The position numbers and the translations under genes were made by a program. Shown in pieces: positions 10,334 to 21,949 of a stretch of 64,000 nt of DNA (the first letter of the stretch is position 1; each line of letters starts with the position of its first letter). The notes beneath the pieces were generated by a model that did not search any database, was not told the DNA's origin, and was given only the letters and a program-made list of their open reading frames with translations. The stretch covers positions 3,197,001 through 3,261,000 of the forward strand of contig JABRWF010000005.1 of NCBI GenBank assembly GCA_018343915.1, given 5' to 3'. The stretch is from Agroathelia rolfsii (taxonomy: Eukaryota; Basidiomycota; Agaricomycetes; Amylocorticiales; Amylocorticiaceae).

Positions 10334-12715
10334 ATGGCTGCTACCACGATGAATCGTGTCCTTGCTTTCGGGCCTGAAATACTGTCAGTGTCGTTGGTCA
10401 CTTGGCTGCTCTTGAGAATACTCCGAGCTCGTGTGCACAAACCGCAGAACTCCATTGACAACATTCCGGGACCCGAGAATGGCTCTTTCCTTGCCGGTGA
10501 GCAGTACTCCCATACCCATTATAGGCGTTAGACCGAAAGGTTGGCCTGGGTGTGACCTTTAATCTATTAATTTAGGTAACCTCCAGCAATTCTTTGCTCC
10601 TGACTCATGGGGATGGCATACCAACAATATCGCCAGATACGGCAGAGTTATGAGGCTCTGGGGTCCTTTCAGATCCAAGTTACTTTGGGTCTCTGATCCT
10701 TTAGCCCTTCACCATATTTTTGTGAAAGATATATACATCTACGAAGAACCAAAGTTTCTACTCGAGTAAATAACTTGAAGTGTATTCGTTCACGGAAGCT
10801 CGTGAGTCGTGACTTACACATCTATACAGGAATTCCAGGATTACACTTGGAAAAGGCCTCTTGTCAGTTACAGGTAAGCGTTTAATTAAGGCAGTCGAGT
10901 GCTTGCTTATGCTTGGATGTCCAGGGGACGTGCATAAGAGACAACGCAAGATGTTGAATCCTATCTTCTCGACCAAACATATGAAATTCATGATTCCTAT
11001 CTTCTATGATATCGCTAAGATGCTTCGTGGTGCCATTGCAACAGAAGTTGCCGATGGCCCGAAGGAAGTTGATATGCTTATGTGGGTATCGAGAACAGCG
11101 CTCGAACTCGTCGGTGTGGCCGGTCTTGGCTATTCATTCGAGTCATTCGACAACGACTCCTCTCCTTCTCTCTACGCAAAAGCAGTGAAAGAATTTCAGT
11201 GAGCTGAAAAAAGCATTTCTCGTATATTATGCGTCATTTCTTAATGCAATCCAGACCTGCCATGATGCAAAAGACAATCATTTTGGGAAGGCGACTCCTC
11301 TTAGGCGTTACCAGCCATTTTCCAGATGCTGTTACAAGGTTTATTGTCAATCATATCCCATTTGAGCCTTTACATAAGATCGTAAGCTAATCGTCTCTTG
11401 TTCAATTAATGCACTGTTGATATTATATTCGTAGAAAAACCTGGTTGATATTATGTATTCTACCTCAATCGAGGTCGTGGAGCAGAAGCGCCGTGCCCTC
11501 AAGGAAGGCGACGAGGCCACACTGAACCAGATTGGTCAAGGAAAAGATATTATAAGTATTTTATGTATGCACATCAATGACGTTTGGTGCATGATGGGTG
11601 ACATGCAGTTCCTTTACTGTAAACAGTGAGGGCTAACATGGAAGCCACGCCTGAGGACCGTCTACCGGAGGAAGAGGTGATAGGTCAAATGTCGTAAGTA
11701 CAGAGCTTGTATCATCTTCCATTATTATGGTAGTATTGATCTTGAAATCAACACTCCAGGACGCTGATCTTTGCCGCGTTTGATACCACTTCTTCAGCTT
11801 TATCGAGAATCCTGAATTTACTTGCTCATCACATAGATGTTCAAGAAAGGCTGAGAGAAGAGGTAACTGCGGCTCAACAAGATGGCGACCTTGATTTGGA
11901 GAGGCTTTTTACTCTTCCGTACCTCGAAGCCGTGTGTAGAGAAACATTGAGAGTGTAAGGAAACCTTTCTCTTTAGAAAATTCCTTCAATTAACATATCT
12001 CAGATACGCTCCTGTCCCAAATCTGACTCGAGAGTAAGTTTATGAGTTAAAGACAATCCAGAAGTTTGGTCTTAGACTTGCTACTTAGGGTTCTTCAAGA
12101 CATCGTCCTACCGCTCTCTACGCCCATCAAGGGCAATGATGGTAGTGAACTCAATAGCGTATTTCTCCCTGCGGGGTCGTTCTTAACCACTGGCTTGCTG
12201 GCTTGTAATACGGACAAACTCATCTGGGGCGAGGACGCCCATGAGTGGAAGCCTGAAAGATGGTTAAAGCCTCTGCCAGAAAGCGTGACAGACGCAAGGA
12301 TTCCGGGTGTATATGCCAACTTGTGCGTATAGTGCTCTCTGCCTATCTCCATCGCTGAAGATTATTCATGAATGGAACACTAGGATGACGTTCTCTGGTG
12401 GTGGCCGCTCTTGCATGTAAGTGGCCATACTTGAATTTTCCGCTCCTAACTCTTTAATATTTACCAGCGGATTTAAATTCTCCCAACTTGAGATGAGTGA
12501 GTAACTTACAAAATATGTATGAATTATCCGAGTCGGTGTGCTCACCAGAAACTACAGAGGTTGTCCTGGCCGTTCTTCTGCGGTCATTCAAATTTGAACC
12601 AGCCAAAGATAAAGAAATACGTTTCAACATGGCTGGTATCCAGTGGCCTCAGGTAGTAGATGGTCCAAACAAGCCGGCGCTGCCGCTGAAAGTCTCGCTC
12701 GTCCAGCATGAGTGA
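10334..12715 (+). CDS. Cytochrome P450 monooxygenase
   Basis: Thirteen exons (10334-10496, 10576-10765, 10830-10873, 10925-11198, 11255-11381, 11435-11564, 11627-11693, 11760-11954, 12004-12033, 12089-12322, 12384-12416, 12468-12496, 12549-12715) join to 1683 nt, 560 aa, with every junction in frame. An N-terminal hydrophobic helix (ILSVSLVTWLLLRIL) is the ER anchor, followed by the proline-rich hinge IPGP. The I-helix is FAAFDTTSSA, the K-helix ExxR is ETLR, the PERW-type motif is WKPERW, and the heme-binding loop is FSGGGRSCIG with the cysteine ligand. It would hydroxylate or oxidise a small hydrophobic substrate with a P450 reductase partner; the substrate is unknown. It is a microsomal fungal P450. 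All signature residues are present, so it should be active. It lies 13 kb left of the A-T-R array. Confidence 0.92.
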
Positions 12716-13669
12716 TGCCATACACTCTTCGTTTTGAATTCTTTGATATAATCAATCCACTACTCACCACTCAGTCTTAATCTACATACTGTGCACTTCT
12801 ATCCATTAATATAAATTTGGTTTTCAAGTATTTAATTGCTCGTGGTAAGCAATCCCGGATGCTACATTGTCTTTTACTAAGTAGAGAGTCGCCAAGAAAA
12901 CAAACCCTACGTATATCAATGTTCGTAATTGGTAATCTAGAGCAAATCGTCCAAAATGTCAAAGATACTTAGATGTAGATCTTTGTACATGCATAAATTG
13001 CATGGTAACGATATCTTTGGCCCCCTGTCCACGCTCGTTTTTATTACTTGATAAAAGTGAATTGTAAGTTTTAACAGCCACACAAACCTACGTACAAATT
13101 AACAATAATTCCTCGTGGCTGAGTCAACCAAGGCCAATGGCTCTGGTGTATCAACACATACATTCATCATCCATAAAATTGGTGTGGACTTGGAGTGCTT
13201 CTTGAATTAAGTCACCGTGGACAAAAATTAAGTTACATTCGAGACGAGGACAATCCCCTTTGACAACACCCGCTTAACTTAAATGGGTGCCAGAAGTAAT
13301 ATAATGTTAGTGTATTCCGACACCACTAAGTCTACTAATAAGCCTACTGAGTTTTCTTAGCATGGCGTAATAGGTATTGTTACACGTTCAAGAAAACATC
13401 GGAATAATATATATATATTATTTTCAATATTTGAATTCGAACCGTTGAGCCGCCTTGCCAGGCGTCGTTGTCCCGTTTGTGCCTTGGTACCATACTCCCT
13501 CCCGCTTTCTCTTCATGAAATTTTATCATCAATTTAGTATGTATACAAGTAGATTTTACTCGATTTACACTACGCATTTGTACCCTTATATGTAACCAAT
13601 CGAGCGTTTTAATTGATTTAGGCTGCGTGCTGCAACAAATTATATCCAACAATACAGGAGACTTATAAG
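12716..13669. other. Intergenic, AT-rich, no gene seen
   Basis: Lies between the P450 and the broken HDQGW copy. It holds short frames and an ATATATATA run near 13410. Nothing coding was recognised. Confidence 0.4.
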
Positions 13670-14597
13670 CTATACTGCCCAAGAAACGATAATAGTGATA
13701 CTCTTGACATGGTTCACCCATCTTGGAAACCTCGCTCTAGCCCAAACAGCAATAGTATTTCCGACCTTCAGTTGTTTTACCAAATTTCTGGTCGTGCCGT
13801 CCTCACCATCAAAGTGAGATCTAGACACATACCCGTCCAAGTGATGCCAGATGATGTGGTAATGCTGGGTTTTACCGTCCGCTCGGCGATTTCGAGCGAG
13901 GTGTGTGGGCTTTTTAATGGGGGGGGGGGGATATTGTTCCTCATTGGTAGGATAATCAAGACAAAGATATATGATGCCTGGGTTGGATTCGGACGAGGAC
14001 ATTCTAGTAGTTTGGTATGCATTGTGCCATCTGAGCCCATTCGATGGAATAGCATCTTCTGATGCGATTGGGAGAAAAGATCCATCGGGTTGTCGGACGA
14101 TGGGATGCTCTATATATGCGTCAAACCACGTATAGGAACCGTCATATGGCCCCCACCCAGGCTTATATTCACCGCCCCAGCCCTGATCGTGGTTTTCGAT
14201 ATGAAATTCGACTTGACGGAATGAACTCTCGCCTCGTAGGGGAAGCCATGATGACGTTCCTTGGCAAGTAGAAGCAGATACAGTGCCATAGACCTGATGA
14301 CTATAGTCCATGTACTCTTCGTAATACAATCCCAGGGGGATTGTGCGTAGGATCATGGTATTTTCGTTGACAATATTCTTGCCCACATCTGTGGGTCTTC
14401 CAATGTGAATAACACACTGGTCCGGTACGGCGCATAATATCGACCAGTTCTATGGGAAGAGGTGTGCGTTGGAGGAAGAGCTTTCGAACTTTGATGATGT
14501 CTAATATGCTAAGAATGTGGTGATCACTCTTAGATTCACCATCGGCCTGAAGCTGAGATGTGGCGAGTCCTGCAGTGGGAGAGTTTTTCTGTCCCAT
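13670..14597 (-). pseudogene. HDQGW-family copy B, frameshifted
   Basis: Reads as a relative of copy A from an ATG at 14597 (MGQKNSPTAG) through the F-box-like PLPIELVDI. About 10 nt present in copy A are missing near 14436, which shifts the frame. The remaining family sequence (MILRTIPLGLYY through IESHDQGW-like and GPYDGSYTWFDA to SWAV) continues in the other frame down to 13670. No intron would repair the shift. The C-terminal 230 residues remain open and could be made from an internal start, so it may be a recent pseudogene or a truncated gene. The blocks near 14100-14200 are almost identical in DNA to copy A at 3400-3490. A run of 10 G lies inside the frame near 13920. Confidence 0.6.
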
Positions 14598-15045
14598 CTT
14601 GAGTAGTAGAATGTCTTGGGAGTAAATGAGTAAGTTGGGTCACCAGTCAGAAGTCCTCTCCCAAAAGAAATGATGTGTACATAGCAGAACCCGGTAAACG
14701 TGGCAAGTACGAGTGAGGCAGTAATGTGTGTCATGTCAGCGTCATGAATCATGATGGGAAGCCAGCAGTCACTACGCTCCGTCAGAACAACCGATAAAAA
14801 ATACATAACATATGTTTAGCAAGAGCTTTATTGGGTAATTCGCATTCACTGCCCCGATTGCATCATGGGTGATGTACATTTACTGGTATTTCACATCACT
14901 TCTTTCCTTGTTCACAGGTTGGGATACTGGTAGTAATCGGAGAATGAGAATTCTTGATAAATTGATGTATTTATCTAAATGTCCATTTGTAATATCATTG
15001 GGTATTGTGAACGATTGACGCATGCCCAATCGTTACGACATCTTG
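14598..15045. other. Spacer between HDQGW copies B and C
   Basis: Contains the upstream region of copy B and the downstream region of copy C. No coding frame or repeat was seen. Confidence 0.4.
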
Positions 15046-16050
15046 TCAAACAGCCCACGAAACAGTGATGGTGACTTTGTTCACGTAGTTAACCCATCCC
15101 GGATATCTAGCTTTAGCCCAGACAGCAATGGTGTCTCCGACTTTCAAATCGCGTACAATCTGCCCTGGTCCATCAGCACTAGCCGTCCCCTTGCCCTTAC
15201 CCTTGTAAACTTGTAATAAGTTATAAATGTTCAATTCCTCCTCCGCGAAGAAGTCCCAAGTAGTGTTATGACGTTGCGATATCATGTCTGCTCTGCGATT
15301 CCGAGCCAGATGCGTCGGCTTCTGTGCGGGAGGGTCGAGTTCCTTGGTGGTAGGATAATCTGGGCACATCAAGCGCATACGTCCTGAGTCCGACTGTAAC
15401 TTGAGAGAAGATCTGGTATGAAGAGCATCGTTCCACTTCAATCCCGCGGGCGGAATGGCGCCATCTTCTGTAATAGGGACAAGAGATCCGTCTGTTTGAT
15501 AAATCATGGGGTGCTCTACGTAGGCGTCAAACCACGTAAAGGAACCGTCATAGGGGCCCCAGTTAGGGTTGAATGAGTCACACCAGCCTTGATCGTGGCT
15601 TTCGATGTCGAACTCTACCCTGCGGAATGGATTTTCGCCTCGCGGGGCAGGCCATAATGATTCTTCTTCAACTTTACCGTCATCAGGAGGGCTTGGATTA
15701 TAAGTTTGGTAATCGTCGCGGCTGTCGCCTCTCTGGAAGCACAGGCCAAGCGGAAGCGTGCGCAGAACCATAATATCCTCCCTTCCCGGCTGTCGGGCAC
15801 TTATGGGCGTTTCTAATATGAAAGTCATTTGTGCCCAATAAGACGCATAGTCGAAAATAATGTCGATAATTTGGTTTGTCAAAGGCGTGTGTTTGAGGAA
15901 GAGCTCCCGAACTTGTCTCACGTGGGATACGCTGGGTTCTTGGGTATTTGGGAGCTGTACCGGCTGTACCAGATCTTCGTTGTTCTGGAATAGAGGCGCA
16001 GAAAAGGAAGGGAGCGTCGGGAACGCCGGGTGTGTGTAGAAGTTTTCCAT
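15046..16050 (-). CDS. Uncharacterised HDQGW-family protein, copy C
   Basis: Intact single exon, 334 aa, beginning MENFYTHPAFPTLPSF. It has the same layout as copy A: an F-box-like segment (VRELFLKHTPLTNQIIDII), then DIESHDQGW, GPYDGSFTWFDAYVEHP, HLARNRRAD, and the C-terminal DTIAVWAKARYPGW...SWAV. A lysine/glycine insert (KGKGKG) distinguishes it from copies A and B. It is more diverged from A than B is. It is probably a functional member of a small expanded family; the role is unknown. Confidence 0.8.
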   Translation of the reverse strand: MENFYTHPAFPTLPSFSAPLFQNNEDLVQPVQLPNTQEPSVSHVRQVRELFLKHTPLTNQIIDIIFDYASYWAQMTFILETPISARQPGREDIMVLRTLPLGLCFQRGDSRDDYQTYNPSPPDDGKVEEESLWPAPRGENPFRRVEFDIESHDQGWCDSFNPNWGPYDGSFTWFDAYVEHPMIYQTDGSLVPITEDGAIPPAGLKWNDALHTRSSLKLQSDSGRMRLMCPDYPTTKELDPPAQKPTHLARNRRADMISQRHNTTWDFFAEEELNIYNLLQVYKGKGKGTASADGPGQIVRDLKVGDTIAVWAKARYPGWVNYVNKVTITVSWAV

Positions 16051-16800
16051 TTGTTAGTGGATGGTCGAGGAAGTCTCAGAATATGTTGGTGATGCTAAGA
16101 TACTGGGTCCGGTGCACAGTCATAAGCAACCTTTAAAAGGAGGGAGAAGGCATAGCTTGTGATGTAAACTGTATTCAATGAGCTTGCCGATATCATTATG
16201 GGGATATTGTCTTGGAACGTAAGCTGTGAAGATGGCATCACCTCTGGGCAAATCGATCCTGAAGCACAGCTTGAACTTGAAATAACTGCGGGCATCAGCG
16301 TGTGATGACGTAAGCTTGCTCTGATCAAGTGAGCAAGATCGCAAGAGGTAAAAGGTATAAGATTGCGAATGGACTTAGCTTCGTGGAATGGTGATATTAG
16401 CACTGGTATGAATAAGAATGTAGCATTTCATCAGCGGGTCAATACCAATAGCCGTACGAATGACATCCACTACAAAGACGCGTTGGTAAGTTATTTTTGA
16501 AATGATTGGACCATTTGAATCATCGAAGCGAAATCGTGTTCATTTTTGTAAGTAACTGAAAGAAAACACATATCAGACAAACAAAATGGTTTAAAAACAT
16601 GAAGAGAGGATTAAGGAGAACAGAGAGTACATCTCTTGGAAAAGCGGGTTCCGTACCGTACAGTGTATCCAAACACATAAAAAAAAAGAGAAATAGAACA
16701 GAACCAAGCCAGGGAATAGAGAGAAGTATAATATACGACGACTGAGCGGACAATAATGGAAAAAGGCGGAAAAGCTGTTAATAATTCAGTAAAATGCTAC
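16051..16800. other. Intergenic, PEX13 3' side
   Basis: Upstream of copy C and downstream of PEX13. A palindromic AACCTTTAAAAGG patch sits near 16128 and may be promoter sequence of copy C. No gene seen. Confidence 0.4.
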
Positions 16801-17949
16801 TCAAGCCATTATCTTCTTGTCTTTTCTTTCGATGACCTCGACCCATTTCTTAGGGAACCATCCTTCTCTACCCTCTCTTGTCCGTCCTTTCCACCACTCG
16901 CTCTCACATTCAATGCGCGGGTCAACTTCTTGTCCGGATGTAGCGTCAAGCTTGGCCATAATGGCAACAATTTCACCCTCCTTCAGAGGCAACTCTGCTG
17001 GCGTACTCGGCTTGAATGCGTACAATGACCGAGCAAAGGTAAGCTCAGAGGGATCAAGAGGTGGGAGTGGTTGTTGGGTTTGCTGCTGGCGTGCTGCCAT
17101 AGCGCGCACAAGCCTGTTCATAGCGAAGGGAACACCGAAGACGGCCAGGAGGAAGATGATCAATGGCTTCTTCGATGGTCGGGGGGCAGGTGGACCGGCA
17201 GGGCCCTGTACAGGTTTACCGTTGATAAACTCCCTAAATTCAGAGCGCATGGGCTGTATGCTGGGCCGGCCAGTAACGAGCTCCTTCATCCACCGGAGTA
17301 GACCAAAGAGTCCAAGAACACTCCCGAGTGCGTTCCGAAGCTGACCAAACTGGTCGACGACCCCAGCGAGGGCAAAGAAGCTACTGTGCGTAGCGACAAA
17401 AGTGCTCTCAAGCATTTGTGCGACACCACCGAATGTCTGTACAATACTATGCAGTAGCGCAAATGTGTGCTGGGTGGTCGACTCGAGTGCTTGTGTGAGC
17501 GAAGGATTGTTGGGGTCGAGGCCTGGCATACCAGGTCCGTACATGCCCCCTGGAGCGCCGTACATTCCATTCATGCCCCCATACATGCTGCCGTAGCCGC
17601 CATATCCTCCACCGTATCCTCCTCCATATCCGCCATACCCACCAAGCCCACCATATCCACCGTAAGAGCCAACACCACCGTAGCCGCCATATCCCCCCAT
17701 GCTACCATAGCCAGTACCATAGGACCCAAATCGGTTATATGGCGATGTCGCGGTCGATAGCGAAGGCTGTACTGCTGAAGTCAAGGCGGCGGGACGATCA
17801 GGGATCGATGGAGTAGCAGATGCTGTCGATGTTGCTGTGGTAGAAGCTGGAAGTGCTGCTGCTGTGGATGCAGATACCGAAGGCGTTGAAGAGGAGGAGG
17901 ATGTGACTGTAGCGCCTGGTCGTTCCCAAGGCTTGGGCGGAGCGGCCAT
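16801..17949 (-). CDS. PEX13: Peroxisomal membrane protein PEX13 (docking peroxin)
   Basis: Single exon, 382 aa from the ATG at 17949 (MAAPPKPWERPG). Pex13 proteins begin with this kind of PPKPWE motif, and the ATG has a good CCATGG context. The frame is open to an upstream ATG at 18033, which would add 28 residues. After a Ser/Thr/Ala-rich stretch comes a Gly/Tyr-rich region (repeated GGYGG units, residues about 75-130), a membrane-associated centre, a hydrophobic segment (KPLIIFLLAVFGVPFAM) and a C-terminal SH3 domain (ARSLYAFKP ... EWWKGRTREGREGWFP). Pex13 forms the peroxisomal import docking complex with Pex14 and binds Pex5; the YG-rich part belongs to the translocation pore (established knowledge). 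The protein looks complete. Confidence 0.93.
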   Translation of the reverse strand: MAAPPKPWERPGATVTSSSSSTPSVSASTAAALPASTTATSTASATPSIPDRPAALTSAVQPSLSTATSPYNRFGSYGTGYGSMGGYGGYGGVGSYGGYGGLGGYGGYGGGYGGGYGGYGSMYGGMNGMYGAPGGMYGPGMPGLDPNNPSLTQALESTTQHTFALLHSIVQTFGGVAQMLESTFVATHSSFFALAGVVDQFGQLRNALGSVLGLFGLLRWMKELVTGRPSIQPMRSEFREFINGKPVQGPAGPPAPRPSKKPLIIFLLAVFGVPFAMNRLVRAMAARQQQTQQPLPPLDPSELTFARSLYAFKPSTPAELPLKEGEIVAIMAKLDATSGQEVDPRIECESEWWKGRTREGREGWFPKKWVEVIERKDKKIMA

Positions 17950-19237
17950 GGTTGGAGGGTCTGTGGGCAAGGTAAGAGGGATGGGTGTGGTGTGGTAGGT
18001 GGCTGTTCTCGGTGTGTACGACGGGATTCCCATTCTGAGACACGCTTAGCTCCGACGTCGGCCCGCGGAATTAGTATTCATGTGATATGCCGCGACTGCA
18101 ATCTGGGTGTATTTTGTAACTACTTATTCTGCCTACGATTGAGAAACAGCTTGTAATCAAAATCAAAATATTTAACTCACACAATAAGACGTCAACTGAG
18201 AATACAGGACAGACTTCAATGCATACACTTCGGTATCATGCCCACCGTGCCGCCGTTGGCGCTCGGTGTCTAAACCACTCAGGCTGGAGCACCTGCGCGC
18301 CCACTGGCAGAGAAATGGAGCTCTGGCAGCAACGCTTACAAAAGGTGTGCCTTATTGGAGATACAAAAATATTACCGGGTTTGTTGTTGTGAAGCGAAAA
18401 AGTTGAAATTCCACATGATGGAAGTGATAAACACTCTGCCCAGCAAGCCAAGAGCAATCGCTTGCTTTAGGGTATCGTAGAATCAACCGGTGCGGCCGTC
18501 TGCTCGAAGGGCGTACATAAATGTATTGCTCTGGGAAAGCCTCGATAATGATAATGGGCATCACGCAAGTATGATTCTGTCCTTGATCGAAGAGCTGTAG
18601 CAGCATTATTCGCTCTGGAAAATATCAATAACTCAATGTTACAATAGCAACCTGCGAAGATGTCGAATTGGTTCATCCGAGCTCTCGGGACGGCGTCAAT
18701 AACCATAATCAGAATGGTGACTTGTTTCGGAAAGCATAGAGCTCGGCACCGTTATTGCCGGCGTATGGATGCTCATGATAAACTTGAATGAGTTGAATCA
18801 CTCTACTAACTCACGCTCGATCTCTATGGAAAGACGTGGTTTTGTGCTTCCTGCATGCCCTGATTCTCTCTTCTCTATGAGTGGCTTGTACCTGAAACGG
18901 ATCTTCTGCAGTATCTTTGTTCCGTCGTATGCATTTGTAGAAGCTCCGGCAAGGTGAATGCCTGGTAAAAATCATCAAGCAGCGATGATCGTTTTGGTGT
19001 ATACGCCATTCGCCAAGCCTTTCCTCACGTGCTTATCGCGCCAGCTCCGGAGCAGCCTTAAAAGAGAAAAAAAAAGGAAGAAAAAAAAAGTCTATAAAGT
19101 CTCCATCGCTGTTGAAATGCCAATTCTTCTTCACCCTGGTATTTCTCCCCAAGGTCTCCCGGAGTGTCTTCCTGCCTCCTCGCTTGCTGTTCCTCAGACG
19201 AGATCCTTAGTCTTGATACACACTCTGAGCGCACGAA
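17950..19237. other. Divergent PEX13 / PTR2 intergenic region
   Basis: Contains the PEX13 promoter and the PTR2 promoter/5' leader. Many short frames occur but none joins into a recognisable protein. A purine-rich run (GAGAAAAAAAAAGGAAGAAA) lies near 19065-19090. Confidence 0.4.
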
Positions 19238-21514
19238 ATGGCTGGTCTCTTAACTGATGATGCCTACTTCGCAGACATAAGCGAGGCAAAGAAGGATGAA
19301 GCCATCCTCAGCCAAAAGCATGCTATTATGGAGACCTCTTCAGAGGAGGAGCTCGATGGCATTCATGACGGACTCGAGTTCCCTACGGAGGAGGAAAAGG
19401 AAACTCTCCGCCGGGTTCCTGACAAGCTTCCGCTCAACACTTACTGTGAGTACCCCAGTTGATGGGTCGTGTGATAATGACATCAAGACATTGACCTTAT
19501 CGTCCAGTGATCGCTACTGTTGAGGCCGCTGAGAGGTTCTCATACTACGGCTGTAGCGTTGTCTTCACGAACTTCATTCAATGGTCACGTCCGGATGGCT
19601 CGCGTACAGGTGCCGGTGGCACACATCGTCAAGCTGGTGCTCTTGGCATGGGTCAGCAGGCTTCCTCGGGCCTGACCACCTTTTATCAATTCTGGTAAGA
19701 GTCAACGTCGATCTAGCTCCATATTGATTTATTCAATTCACATTCTACGATAGGGTGTACATTATCCCCCTTTTTGGTGCTTACGTTGCGGACACCTACT
19801 GGGGTCGATACAAGACAATTACGGTCTCCCTTGCCGTTACTCTCATCGGACACATTATCCTGATTATCTCGGCTATTCCCAGCGTGCTAGATAGCGGTCA
19901 TGGCGCCTTGGCGTGCTTCATTATTGCTATGATCATCATGGGCATTGGTACTGGCGGCTTCAAGTCCAACATTTCTCCTCTGGTTGCGGAGCAATACAAG
20001 CGTACTAAGCTCTTCATTCGCACGGAGAAGAATGGAGAACGTGTGATTGTAGATCCTACGCTCACTGTTTCTCGTATGTATATGGTAAGTCTAGCACCAT
20101 GGCGTATATATGCCACGATTTATTGCTCATTTCCATCTCGAAAACGTGTAGTGGTTCTACTTCTTCATCAATACTGGTGCCCTCATTGGTCAAATTGCGA
20201 TGGTCTATGCTGAGAAATATGTTGGTTTCTGGCTTTCGTACACACTTCCCACGATCATCTTCTTGCTTTGCCCAGCCATCATATTCTATGGTCGCAATCG
20301 CTACGAGCGCTCACCTCCTTCAGGCTCCGTCCTCAGCTCGTCCCTTCACATCTTTTTCTTCGCCGCCAAGGGAAAGTGGAGTCTCAACCCCGTCACCACA
20401 TGGAGGCGCATGAGTGCACCAGGTTTCTGGGACTCCGCCAAGCCCAGCAATGTCACAGGACCTAAGCCATCTTGGATGACATATGATGATGTTTGGGTTG
20501 ACGAGGTCATGCGTGGGTTCAAGGCTTGTGCTGTCTTCCTCTGGTTCCCCATCTATTGTACGTACCGTTCATCTTTGAGTTGTTTTATGGCAGACAAAAT
20601 AACTCGCCTGCCCCTTTTTAGGGTTAACATACAATCAAATCAACAACAACTTGACGTCTCAGGCGGCCCTCATGAATACTCACGGTGTTCCTAACGATGT
20701 CCTATCAAATCTTGATCCATTTGCACTTCTGATCTTCATTCCCATCTGTGACATCTTCGTAAGTGCCAAGCATATCATCGGACCATAATCAAGCACTCAC
20801 TGTTAAATTTCTGATGTTTATGTAGATTTACCCTGCCATGCGTCGCGCTGGAATCAACTTTAGTGCTCTAAAGAAAATAACTGCTGGTTTCTTCGCAGGC
20901 TCGGCTGCTATGATTTGGGCTGCTGTTGTCCAAGCTTACATATATAAGGTATGTTGTGTGATTATCCTAAATATCTTTTTTCACTCCTTTGACTGTCAAC
21001 ATTGTAGACCTCCCCTTGTGGTTATCAGGCCAACAGCTGCCTTGATGCGGAAGGCAATCTTCGAACATCCCCTCTGAACGTTTGGGTGCGTTCTTTTTCC
21101 CTTACCCGTCACATTTGAGGGATTCTGACTTTATCTCCCCCTTGTCTCTGCTAGATCCAAACTGGTTCCTACGTCCTCATCGCATTTTCCGAGATCTTTG
21201 CGTCCATTACGGGTCTTGAGTATGCGTTCACCAAAGCGCCCAAGAACATGCGTTCGCTCGTCATGGCTGTCTTCCTCTTCGCATCCGCCATTTCTTCTGC
21301 CCTTTCTGAGGCCTTTAACCCATTGTTGGTTGATCCCTTGTTGATTTGGAACTATGGTTCCATGGCCGTCTTGGCTGGTGTCTGCGGCGTTATCTTCTGG
21401 TTCAGCGTGCGTCACATCGACGCCCGGGAAGACGAGCTTAACGAGCTCGCTACTGGTCATGCTGGCACGAACAAGGACCGTGTGCCGGCTCGGTCCGAGA
21501 AAGAGACTGCTTGA
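19238..21514 (+). CDS. PTR2: PTR2-type proton-coupled oligopeptide transporter
   Basis: Multi-exon gene of the POT/PTR family, importing di- and tripeptides with protons across the plasma membrane. It begins MAGLLTDDAYFADISE. The POT signatures are present: TVEAAERFSYYG in the first membrane region, FGAYVADTYWGRYKTI, and GTGGFKSNISPLVAEQY. Later exons give WFYFFINTGALIG, the conserved PTR2 loop, a WLTYNQINNNLTSQA block, and C-terminal helices (SYVLIAFSEIFASITGLEYA). Introns are short with standard borders, for example TACT|GTGAGT joined to TGATCGC giving YLIATVE. About twelve membrane segments can be counted. All exons stay in frame to TGA at 21514. General nutrient uptake is the default role; export of a peptide-like product is possible but unsupported. 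Confidence 0.92.
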
Positions 21515-21947
21515 AAGAGTTCATTAATGTCTTAACTGCATGTATTTTCTTCTCTTGATCTTTTTCTTGCCCCATCTCTTTTTAATTATTTACTTATAGT
21601 TATGGCTCTTTTGATCAATACCCGATCGTAGGTTTTCGAAGTTGTGATGACGATGTAATGTTGTACCATGGTCTTAACGATGTTGTTCAATTATTCATAA
21701 AATCCTGTAAATGTCTTGAATTGTTCCTCAATTGTCAAGCTTATATCCCCTTGTCAACTATTGCATCTCTCAGCCTTTTGTGAACAAGAAAGTTCGGATG
21801 CGATGCTGGCATATGTTCAAGATTATGATGGCCTCGTCCCTACATAATCTATCTTGGGGAGACTAAAATCGAAAGGTCTGGTCCGAGTTTGCTTCGCTCG
21901 CTACTTGTAATGATGATTGGCTTTCAAGTTACTAGTATCCGGGACGA
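21515..21947. other. PTR2 3' flank
   Basis: AT- and T-rich sequence after the PTR2 stop, likely the 3'UTR and terminator. No further gene seen before the foldback element. Confidence 0.35.
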
Positions 21948-21949
21948 TA

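Noticed and set aside
17570..17720. Regular short repeats in the DNA, like a tandem array
   Set aside because: They encode the Gly/Tyr-rich GGYGG repeats of PEX13; they are coding, with no spacers, and not a CRISPR array.
18236..18706. Overlapping minus-strand frames upstream of PEX13
   Set aside because: No shared reading frame through plausible introns and no recognisable residues.
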